64,000 bases of DNA from contig JBJEDU010000031.1 of the NCBI GenBank assembly GCA_051872395.1, positions 1 to 64,000 of the forward strand, in the 5' to 3' direction. Origin of the DNA: JBJEDU01 sp051872395 (GTDB lineage Bacteria; Bacillota_I; Bacilli_A; RFN20; CAG-826). The notes beneath the pieces are model-generated. The model ran no database searches, had not been told where the DNA came from, and saw only the letters and a list, made by a program, of their open reading frames with translations. The translations under genes were made by a program, and so were the position numbers. Positions 7,882 to 15,690 of the stretch are shown piece after piece (the stretch's first letter is position 1; each line of letters begins with the position of its first letter).

Positions 7882-10018
7882 GTTTTATAAAGATAAAAAA
7901 ATATTCCATCTATATAACAAAAATATCTCTTATATTTTTTCAATTAATGAGATGAATATTTTACTTCACCATTATTATGGAAAAAGAGTCAAAGATGTTT
8001 ATTCTTTCACTAACGTAAATGAGGAAATTAATTTCCAATTTTATCAAGATGGTGAATTTAAAAATGATGTGAAATATTACGATAATCTCACTAATGTGGA
8101 AGTGGGATCATATTTAAGATTAGATTTAAGACCCTCTTCTTTTAAAATTAATTTTAAAGATGATTTGCTCACTGATTTTCGTTATGTTTCTTTCTCTTAT
8201 AAAAACCATAATGAATATGAAGAATATTATCCTCATTTAAGAAACACTGATACTTCTAAAGCAGTCACTATTAAATTAAAGGACGCTTATCGAAATATTT
8301 ATTTATATATTACATATCGCATTTTTGATGATGTTGATATCATTTCTAAAAGTGTCAAAATTGTCAATAAAACAAATAGTAACTTTTATGTTAATAAAGC
8401 TATGTCTCTCACTTTAGATATGCCTTATAAAAACCAAGATGTCATCCATTTTCCTGGCCTCTGGGCGTTTGAAAGAAGATATGTTAGAGAACCATTAAAT
8501 TATGGAGAGAAAGTTTTATTTTCTTTAGAAGGTAGAAGTTCTCATTATGAAAATCCATTTTTTATAATTTGCGATAAAAATACCGATGAATATCATCATG
8601 AAGCCTATAGTTTCAATATTGTTTATTCTGGCAATTTTAAAAATGAGATTTATGTTTCCTCTTTAAACAAACTTAGAATCAATGTTGGAATTAATGATGA
8701 AGCACTTAATTATAAACTTAAAAGAGGAGAAGAATTGATTCTTCCTGAAGTTATCTCTTCATATTCCTCGACTGGTTTAAATGAGTTATCAATCAATAAT
8801 CATAATTTGATTAAAAAACACCTATTAAAAGAGAAAAATATTACTTTCCCACTTCTATATAATTCATGGGAAGGAATGGGAATGGATTTTGATAATGAAT
8901 CTTTAAAACAATTGATTGTTGAATCTAAAGAAATGGGTTTAGATTTATTTGTTTTAGATGATGGATGGTTTTCTACAAGAAATGATGATAAACATGGGCT
9001 TGGTGATTGGTGGATCAACAAAAATAAAATTGATTTAAAAAAAATCAGTGAGTTCGTTCATCAAAATGGAATGAAATTCGGTATTTGGATTGAACCTGAA
9101 TGTGTCAATATCGACACTGAATTATTTCATAAACATCCAGAATATGTTTTATCTCATCCAAAACTGGAAAAGAGATTTTCTCGTAATCAATTAGTGTTAG
9201 ATTTCACTAATGAAGAAGTAATTGATTATATATTTAATTCAATAACTGAATCACTTAAAGAAATCAAAATTGATTACATTAAATATGATATGAATCGTTA
9301 TCTTGGTGATATTTATTCTACTTGTTCTTCTCAAGGAGAAATATTTCATAAATACACCTTAGGGGTCTATAAATTCATGCATCGGTTGATGAATCATTAT
9401 CCTGATATCATCTTTGAAAATTGTTGTTCTGGAGGAGGAAGATTCGATTTAGGAATGCTTTATTTCTCCCCACTTATTTGGACGAGTGATAACACTAATC
9501 CAATCGATAGAACTTTTATCCAATATGGAACGAGCTTTGCTTATCCACTTTGTGTGACCTCCTCTCATGTTTCTAAAGCGGAAGGTAGTTATTCCTCAAA
9601 AGCGGATGTTGCCTTCTTTGGAAGCTATGGTTATGAGATGGATTTAAGAAAATTAACCAAAGAAGAAAAAGAATTATTAAAGAAATATAACCATCTATTC
9701 AAAGAATATCATGACACAGTGATATTAAACGGTGATTTATATCGACTTAGTAATCCATTTACCTCTTCCTATAGTGGACTTCTATCATATTCAAAAAATA
9801 GTGGAATTGGATTTATTCTATTATCTTTAGTTAAAGATAATGATGAGGAAATAAATATTAAATTTGAGATGGATTTAGATAAACCATATTATTTCATAAA
9901 TGGTAATTTATATAGCCTTAATCACTTAAAAAAATATGGATTAACTATTTCTGATTTAAAGAAAAAAGGCGAGACAAAAATTATAAAAATAGAGAGTAGA
10001 GAAAAATATTATGAGTAA
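7871..10018 (+). CDS. Alpha-galactosidase, GH36
   Basis: Retaining alpha-galactosidase that splits terminal alpha-1,6-galactose from imported oligosaccharides (melibiose, raffinose or galactomannan type). Seen: no signal peptide, so cytoplasmic; an N-terminal beta-sandwich; FVLDDGWF in the barrel; GIWIEPE; nucleophile in IKYDMNR (Asp473); acid/base in WTSDNTNP (Asp540); and CSGGGRFD (about 517-524). 715 residues matches the roughly 730 of AgaA/MelA-type enzymes. The start overlaps the esterase gene by 11 bases and the stop overlaps the GH2 gene by eight (ATGAGTAA). Together with the Leloir genes downstream, the product galactose would enter via GalK. Confidence 0.95.
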   Translation: MGIKFYKDKKIFHLYNKNISYIFSINEMNILLHHYYGKRVKDVYSFTNVNEEINFQFYQDGEFKNDVKYYDNLTNVEVGSYLRLDLRPSSFKINFKDDLLTDFRYVSFSYKNHNEYEEYYPHLRNTDTSKAVTIKLKDAYRNIYLYITYRIFDDVDIISKSVKIVNKTNSNFYVNKAMSLTLDMPYKNQDVIHFPGLWAFERRYVREPLNYGEKVLFSLEGRSSHYENPFFIICDKNTDEYHHEAYSFNIVYSGNFKNEIYVSSLNKLRINVGINDEALNYKLKRGEELILPEVISSYSSTGLNELSINNHNLIKKHLLKEKNITFPLLYNSWEGMGMDFDNESLKQLIVESKEMGLDLFVLDDGWFSTRNDDKHGLGDWWINKNKIDLKKISEFVHQNGMKFGIWIEPECVNIDTELFHKHPEYVLSHPKLEKRFSRNQLVLDFTNEEVIDYIFNSITESLKEIKIDYIKYDMNRYLGDIYSTCSSQGEIFHKYTLGVYKFMHRLMNHYPDIIFENCCSGGGRFDLGMLYFSPLIWTSDNTNPIDRTFIQYGTSFAYPLCVTSSHVSKAEGSYSSKADVAFFGSYGYEMDLRKLTKEEKELLKKYNHLFKEYHDTVILNGDLYRLSNPFTSSYSGLLSYSKNSGIGFILLSLVKDNDEEINIKFEMDLDKPYYFINGNLYSLNHLKKYGLTISDLKKKGETKIIKIESREKYYE

Positions 10019-11753
10019 AGTTGAATTAAATAAATATCCCCGTCCTCAATTAAAAAGAGATAGTTTTATTCTTTTAGATGGATTATGGGATTTCGCTTTC
10101 GATTATGAAAATAAAGGAATTGAAAATGGTTATCATCAAGGTTTTAAAAAGCAATATGATATCAATGTTCCTTTTGCTTATCAATGTCCATTATCAAATA
10201 TTAATATCACGAAAAGATGTGACAGTGTTTTTTATCAAAAAGAAATATTAATTAATCATCAAGAAGATGAAAGAGTCATCCTTCATTTAGAAGGTAGCGA
10301 TTATTTAACGACAGTTTATGTTAATGGTAAAGAAGTGGGTCAAGATAGTGGCGCGTATCATAGATTAAGTTTTGATATTACCGATGAATTGTACACTGAT
10401 TCACCTTCACTTTTAGTCATCCATTGTAACGATGATTATAGTAGAGAAAAACCGCGCGGTAAACAAAGATGGAAAGATGAAAATTTTGAATGTTGGTATA
10501 TCGATACGACTGGAATCTACAAGTCAGTGTGGATAGAAGTGGTTAATAAAATACATATTACAAACACTAAGATTAATGCTTTCAAAGGTGATAATAAAAT
10601 TTATATGGATTTATCACTCTCTACAAAATTATCTGGCAGTGTTGAAATAAAAACTTCATATGAAGGGAAAGAAGTTAAATATATTAATAAACAAATAAAT
10701 AACGAAGATAAATTATCTTTAGTTTATGAAATAGAAAATCCAAAATTATGGAATTTATTCGATCCTCAAATTTATGATATTGATATTATACTCAAATCAA
10801 AAAATGATGAAATCATCGATAAAATTTCTACTTATACAGCGTTTAGAAAAGTGTTCGCGAAAAATGGAAAAATATATATTAACGATAAAGAAATATATCA
10901 AAAGATGGTTTTAGACCAAGGCTATTTTTTAGAAGGACATTTAACTCCTAAAGATGAAAATCAATTATATGAAGATATCACCAAAATGATTGATTTAGGA
11001 TTTAACACTTCAAGAAAACATGAAAAAATTGAAGATGATAGATTTTATTACTATGCGGATATGCTTGGTTATCTCATTTGGGCAGATTTTCCAAACATGT
11101 ATGATTTAACAGATAAAAGTAAAGAAGTATATAAAAGAGAATATTTGTTGGCTATAAATCAACTATTTAACCATCCATCCATTATTACTTGGGTTCCTTT
11201 CAATGAGTCGTGGGGGATTTGGGATATTGCCTTTGATAAACCTACCCAACAATTTGTTAACGAAGTGTATTACTTAACCAAACAATTTGATGATACGAGA
11301 TTTTGTATCACTAACGACGGATGGGAACATACGATTTCTGACATTATTACCATTCATGATTATGAACAAGATGGAAAAATTCTAAAAGAAAAATTTTCCA
11401 CGATAGAAAAAACCATTAATGATAAATATGAGTGGCGAGGTAAAAAAGCACTCGCGGAAAATTATTCATATCAAGGTCAACCAATTATTATGAGTGAGTT
11501 CGGTGGAACAGCGTATGAGAAATGTGTTGGAGGAGAAAATAAATCGTGGGGATATGGCTCCGCGGTTAAAGATGATGAAGATTTTATTAATCGTTTTGAT
11601 TCCTTAGTTTCAGCGATTAAATCACTTCCTCATTTTGTTGGATATTGTTATACCCAGGTCAGCGATGTACAACAAGAAGTTAATGGTTTATTAAAAGAAA
11701 ACCGAGAATTTAAAATCGATCCAAAAATTATTTCTACGATTCAAAACAAATAA
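10011..11753 (+). CDS. Glycoside hydrolase family 2 enzyme (beta-galactosidase/beta-glucuronidase-like)
   Basis: Cytoplasmic retaining beta-glycosidase. Seen: an N-terminal jelly-roll (YPRPQLKRDSFILLDGLWDF), an Ig-like middle domain, and a barrel with the acid/base in PFNESWG (Glu399) and the nucleophile in MSEFGG (Glu496). At 580 residues it is a compact GH2 without the extra C-terminal domains of LacZ. No signal peptide. GH2 includes beta-galactosidases, beta-glucuronidases, beta-mannosidases and arabinosidases; the galactose context favours beta-galactosidase, but specificity is not readable. It is the last gene of the operon, followed at once by a strong hairpin terminator. Confidence 0.88.
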   Translation: MSKVELNKYPRPQLKRDSFILLDGLWDFAFDYENKGIENGYHQGFKKQYDINVPFAYQCPLSNINITKRCDSVFYQKEILINHQEDERVILHLEGSDYLTTVYVNGKEVGQDSGAYHRLSFDITDELYTDSPSLLVIHCNDDYSREKPRGKQRWKDENFECWYIDTTGIYKSVWIEVVNKIHITNTKINAFKGDNKIYMDLSLSTKLSGSVEIKTSYEGKEVKYINKQINNEDKLSLVYEIENPKLWNLFDPQIYDIDIILKSKNDEIIDKISTYTAFRKVFAKNGKIYINDKEIYQKMVLDQGYFLEGHLTPKDENQLYEDITKMIDLGFNTSRKHEKIEDDRFYYYADMLGYLIWADFPNMYDLTDKSKEVYKREYLLAINQLFNHPSIITWVPFNESWGIWDIAFDKPTQQFVNEVYYLTKQFDDTRFCITNDGWEHTISDIITIHDYEQDGKILKEKFSTIEKTINDKYEWRGKKALAENYSYQGQPIIMSEFGGTAYEKCVGGENKSWGYGSAVKDDEDFINRFDSLVSAIKSLPHFVGYCYTQVSDVQQEVNGLLKENREFKIDPKIISTIQNK

Positions 11754-11754
11754 A

Positions 11755-11798
11755 AAATATCCAGTTATATGAATAAAAAAATATAGCTGGATATTTTT
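11755..11798. terminator. Bidirectional intrinsic terminator between the glycan operon and galM
   Basis: A perfect 10-base-pair stem AAATATCCAG / CTGGATATTT encloses an AT-rich loop of about 22 bases. T-rich tracts follow on both strands (TTTTT on plus; the A-run before the stem reads as T's on minus). It sits in the 54-base gap between two convergent operons and can stop both. Confidence 0.85.
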
Positions 11799-11807
11799 AA
11801 TTTATAA

Positions 11808-12791
11808 TTAATTTTTTGAGAAAATATATCTTATTGTTCTTTGATAAGTTTCGTTTGCTTTAACTTGTCTTCTATTTAATAAAGAGTCTTGTGCCTCAAT
11901 AGCAATTCCTTGATAAATATTTTCATTTGACGTCAAAACTGGGCTATTTGTTTCGTAATTGCATGAATAAATTTGACATGATTCAAAGTCGCTTCTAACA
12001 TCAAGTTTGATCGAATTACTTTCTAAAACGAAATTTTGTTTATCTAATCCAACTTCATCGAAAAGATAATCGTGATCATATCCATGCGCTTTACCATTAT
12101 ATATAGATGGGTCTTTAATTTGTTTAGTGATAGATTTTTTCTTTCTAAAATCTAATACGTTAGTGACCTCTTTTTCTTTTAAAGGTAATAAATCATCAAC
12201 TCCACATTCTACATATTTTGAAGCTTTGATGGTTAACTTTAATGCGGATAAATCTTCTTCCCCTAAAGAGAAAAATGAATGATTAGTTAAAGCAAGCACC
12301 GTGTCTTTATCGCTCTTTGCTTTAAATTCAATGTCGATGATATCTTCTTCCAAGTAGATTTTATAAGTTACTAGAATTTTTACATTACCTGGAAGACCTT
12401 GTTCATTATCTTTGGATAAATAAGAAAAGGTTACTTCGATGTAATCTTGTTTTGTTTCAATAATGCTAATATCAAATATTTTATGTGACCAACCATCTTT
12501 ACCAGAATGAAGACAATTATTTCCTTCATTTTTGTCCATTTGATAAGTTTTATTATTGATGATAACTTCACCATCTTTTATTCGATTAGCAATTCTTCCA
12601 ATGGTCTTTCCATAATAATTGCCACTTTCATAAAAATCTTTGTAATTTTTATTCGTTAGTGTCATCGTTTTGTCTAAATAATCGATACGAAAAATTGACC
12701 CACCAAAAGTGGTAAGTGTGACATTTAAATTTTTGTTGTTAGAAACGTGGATGTATGAAACGTTTTCTTTTGAAATGATGTTTAAGTTCAT
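11808..12791 (-). CDS. galM: Aldose 1-epimerase (galactose mutarotase)
   Basis: Interconverts beta- and alpha-D-galactose so that galactokinase can use the sugar released by beta-glycosidases. Seen: the family layout with GGSIFRIDY (30-38), GRIANRIKDG (65-74), catalytic His171 in LTNHSFFSLG, HGYDHDY (236-242), and the catalytic base Glu299 in GIAIEAQD. 327 residues is within the usual 330-350. Last gene of the minus-strand galT-galK-galM operon; its ATG coincides with the last base of the galK stop region, so coupling is likely. Confidence 0.95.
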   Translation of the reverse strand: MNLNIISKENVSYIHVSNNKNLNVTLTTFGGSIFRIDYLDKTMTLTNKNYKDFYESGNYYGKTIGRIANRIKDGEVIINNKTYQMDKNEGNNCLHSGKDGWSHKIFDISIIETKQDYIEVTFSYLSKDNEQGLPGNVKILVTYKIYLEEDIIDIEFKAKSDKDTVLALTNHSFFSLGEEDLSALKLTIKASKYVECGVDDLLPLKEKEVTNVLDFRKKKSITKQIKDPSIYNGKAHGYDHDYLFDEVGLDKQNFVLESNSIKLDVRSDFESCQIYSCNYETNSPVLTSNENIYQGIAIEAQDSLLNRRQVKANETYQRTIRYIFSKN

Positions 12792-13948
12792 TATTTATTA
12801 TCCCCCACTCCAAAATGGTCGATCGCGACCACATATACATTTCCGTCTCCATATTTTTCTTTCATTACTTTAATGAAATTATCTTTTTTATTTTGGGGCA
12901 CTAAGGTGACTATCGAACCAGCGAATCCTCCCCCATTAATTTTGGCTGCCCCTAAATTATCGGTAAGTGTATCAACAAGTGAACACGCCTCTAAAGGGGA
13001 ACCGACATATGAATTTTCTACCATCATATTTTTTAAATTTTCGGCGCTTGATTTTCTCGATTCATTCATGAGTTTAATTAATGTTTTACTATCTTTGTTT
13101 TTAATAGCGGTTTCTGCTTTTAAAACTCTTTCATTTTCTAAATAGAAATGTTTCGCTCTTAAATACACTCTTTCTTCGATTTTATCTTTGATTTGTTCGA
13201 GTTCATCTAAAGAACCTTCAATTAAAAAATTATGATTCATCGCTTTCGCGGCAGTGTACATATCTAAAGGAATTTGTGAATAGAGGTGTGACATTGTTGT
13301 ATGGTCTCCACCTGTATTAACTAAAATAAATTCATAACCTTCAGTGTCAACTTTTAGTGGTTCAACTTTTGGATTATCGATATCAGAGAAATCGATATAG
13401 ACCATTCCTCCATACGCTACTCCAATTTGGTCTAATAGACCAGATTTCTTTCCATAATAATTATTTTCGGCATATTGACCCGCTTTTGCGAGAAGCAATC
13501 TATCAATTTTATTATCGTTATAAAATTCATTAAATATTTGGCCGATTAATAATTCGAATGCCGCGGATGAAGATACCCCAGCGCCTGGGAATATTTCACT
13601 TTCCATATAAATATCTAACCCACCAATAACAAATGAATGATTTTTCAAATATGAAGCAACTCCTCTAATTAATCCTGGAGTCTTTCCTAATTCTTCTTCT
13701 TTGATTTCTAATTCATTTAAATCGACTTTGAATTCCCCATAACCTTTAGAATATACTTTGACAATATTGTCTTCTCTTTTACTAACCGCGGAATAAATAG
13801 AAATACCACATGTCGCAGCGATACATTTTCCATGATTATGGTCAGTGTGGTTACCTAATACTTCAAATCTTCCTCCACATCGAATATTTTTAGTGGGTTC
13901 ATAATTATATATTTTTTTAAATTCAGCATTTAATATTTCGTTTTTCAT
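12791..13948 (-). CDS. galK: Galactokinase
   Basis: Phosphorylates alpha-D-galactose to galactose 1-phosphate with ATP (GHMP kinase). Seen: signature GRFEVLGNHTDHN (26-38; the usual form has GRVNLIGEHTDY), the phosphate-binding loop GAGVSSSAAFE (122-132), the catalytic Asp173 in SGLLDQ, and the C-terminal INGGGFAGS. The change of Glu to Asn in GEHTD and of Tyr to His in HTDY are worth noting but the fold and loops are intact. 385 residues is normal. Overlaps galT by four bases (ATGA). Confidence 0.95.
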   Translation of the reverse strand: MKNEILNAEFKKIYNYEPTKNIRCGGRFEVLGNHTDHNHGKCIAATCGISIYSAVSKREDNIVKVYSKGYGEFKVDLNELEIKEEELGKTPGLIRGVASYLKNHSFVIGGLDIYMESEIFPGAGVSSSAAFELLIGQIFNEFYNDNKIDRLLLAKAGQYAENNYYGKKSGLLDQIGVAYGGMVYIDFSDIDNPKVEPLKVDTEGYEFILVNTGGDHTTMSHLYSQIPLDMYTAAKAMNHNFLIEGSLDELEQIKDKIEERVYLRAKHFYLENERVLKAETAIKNKDSKTLIKLMNESRKSSAENLKNMMVENSYVGSPLEACSLVDTLTDNLGAAKINGGGFAGSIVTLVPQNKKDNFIKVMKEKYGDGNVYVVAIDHFGVGDNK

Positions 13949-15438
13949 AAATCTAATCCTTTAATAAATTTCTTTAAGCCATCTTGTCCTTTATCATCAT
14001 TTTTAAAGACCGCGATATCATTTAAAATATTTTCGCATACTTTAAAGAGCATATCTTTCATAGAAAGATATTTTTTGGATAAAAAATCTTGATAGATATG
14101 TTCATATTTTTTCATATCGCTATCGAGAATTAGAGCGTCTTCATAACTGATTTTATTATTTAAAATATCTTCTAAAATAGATAGTTGTCTTTTTAATCTT
14201 GCAGGTAAAACAAATAATCCCATCGCTTCAATTAATCCAATATTTTCTTGTTTGATTATTTGTCTTTCTTTTGCGACATGGAAAATGCCATCTGGATGTT
14301 GCTCATCAGTGCGATTATTTCTTAACATCACATAGCAAACATAGTTATCATCCGCTTTTCTTAAAATAGTGTTAATAGTGTTATGTCTTGTTTCTTCAGT
14401 ATGGGAAATAATGTTATGTTCTTTTGAATCATAATTATTCCAATAATTGAATATTTTATCGACCGTTTCAACAATTTCATCTTCACTTTTAGAAACGATT
14501 TTTAATGATGTTGCCGGCCAATCGATAACCGATAATGTTATGTTTTTATTTTTAGTTTCGACAACAAAGCGATCATTAACTTTCATCATTGGAAGCATAT
14601 AATGACCACCTTGGAAATGGTTATGAGTTAAAATTGAACCTCCCACAATTGGTAAGTCCGCGTTGTTTCCAATGAAGTAGTGAGGTAAGAAATTAACGAA
14701 TTGACATAATGTTTTTGTATTTTCTTTTCCTACGAACATTGGTGTATGTTCTTCACTTATTAAAATGCAGTGTTCATTATAATAACCATATGGTGAATAT
14801 TGTAAATACCATGTTTTATTGTTGAGTTTTAAAGGAATTAATCGAAGATTATTTCTTGGTCCAGTTTTACTAGAACCTGAACATCCTTCATTTTCGATAC
14901 ATATCGCACACTTTGGATAATTAGTGTTTGTTGCATTATTTTTTAATGCTTGGGCAATGCTTCTTGTCGATTTTTCTGGCTTACTCAAATTGATAGTAAC
15001 TTCTAAATCGTGATTATTAATTTGATCTTTTAAAACGATACTTTGTTCAATTTTTGTTTTTTGAACATAATTATTTTTAATCATCAAATCATAGAAATAT
15101 TGGGTGGCCTCTAGTTTACTAGTTTCACTCTTTTTGAAAAATGTTTCTCTCACTACGCTTGGAAGTGGTGTGAGAGTGCCCATTATTTCGGTGATTATTT
15201 TTTCACTTTCTTTTTCATCATTTCCTTGAGCGGTTACAATATTTTTAACGATATCAATAATTTTGTCAGGAACTTCGAATTTATACGGATTAAAATCGCT
15301 GACCATTTCTTCGTAGTCAGTAATATGTAATTTATTCATTAAATAATTACGCATATATATTTCATCATCTTCGTTTAAATAAAGATGGGCTTTCGCGTAT
15401 TTTAATAATATATTTACGATATATTTATTATTTTCCAT
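13945..15438 (-). CDS. galT: UTP/UDP-glucose-hexose-1-phosphate uridylyltransferase, type 2
   Basis: Transfers UMP between UDP-glucose and galactose 1-phosphate in the Leloir pathway. It is the long Bacillota-type (type 2) GalT of about 490-500 residues, not the 350-residue E. coli type. Seen: GGSILTHNHFQGGHY carrying the active-site His region, CAICIENEGCSGS near the middle, and the long N-terminal helical domain. The start chosen is ATG at 15438 (MENNKYIV), preceded by CGAGG at a good distance; a GTG 11 codons upstream is open but has no ribosome site. First gene of the operon; an upstream palindrome-rich region may hold its operator. Confidence 0.95.
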   Translation of the reverse strand: MENNKYIVNILLKYAKAHLYLNEDDEIYMRNYLMNKLHITDYEEMVSDFNPYKFEVPDKIIDIVKNIVTAQGNDEKESEKIITEIMGTLTPLPSVVRETFFKKSETSKLEATQYFYDLMIKNNYVQKTKIEQSIVLKDQINNHDLEVTINLSKPEKSTRSIAQALKNNATNTNYPKCAICIENEGCSGSSKTGPRNNLRLIPLKLNNKTWYLQYSPYGYYNEHCILISEEHTPMFVGKENTKTLCQFVNFLPHYFIGNNADLPIVGGSILTHNHFQGGHYMLPMMKVNDRFVVETKNKNITLSVIDWPATSLKIVSKSEDEIVETVDKIFNYWNNYDSKEHNIISHTEETRHNTINTILRKADDNYVCYVMLRNNRTDEQHPDGIFHVAKERQIIKQENIGLIEAMGLFVLPARLKRQLSILEDILNNKISYEDALILDSDMKKYEHIYQDFLSKKYLSMKDMLFKVCENILNDIAVFKNDDKGQDGLKKFIKGLDL

Positions 15439-15496
15439 AAATTTTACCAACCTCGAATATAAATATATCACGAGTGAAGTTGTTTAGAAACACATT

Positions 15497-15514
15497 ATTA
15501 ATTTATAAATTAAT
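15497..15514. repeat. 18-bp perfect palindrome upstream of galT
   Basis: ATTAATTTATAAATTAAT is its own reverse complement. It lies about 60 bases before the galT start in the divergent galT/gdpP gap. It could be an operator for a regulator of the galactose operon, but in AT-rich DNA such a palindrome can also arise by chance. Confidence 0.45.
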
Positions 15515-15585
15515 GTTGTTTAAAATTGCTTTAAAAATTAACAATAATTGCTGTGAATTGCTTAAAATATTTGATTGTTTATTAT

Positions 15586-15597
15586 TGAACTAGTTCA
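15586..15597. repeat. 12-bp perfect palindrome TGAACTAGTTCA in the galT/gdpP gap
   Basis: TGAACTAGTTCA is a perfect palindrome with higher GC than its surroundings, midway between the divergent galT and gdpP genes. The shape fits a dimeric repressor site. Which gene it would control is not readable. Confidence 0.45.
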
Positions 15598-15651
15598 TAT
15601 AAAAAACAATAATAGAATGCAGTGAATGATATTATAGAAAGTAATATTTGT

Positions 15652-15680
15652 TTCTTAAATTAAAGTTTTTAATTTATAAT
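15652..15680 (+). promoter_or_regulatory. Putative sigma-A promoter of gdpP, leaderless spacing
   Basis: TTCTTA at 15652-15657 and TATAAT at 15675-15680 are 17 bases apart. The -10 ends only 10 bases before the gdpP ATG and there is no ribosome-binding site, so the transcript would begin within a few bases of the start codon. The -35 is weak; the -10 is a perfect match. Confidence 0.5.
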
Positions 15681-15690
15681 AGATAATACT

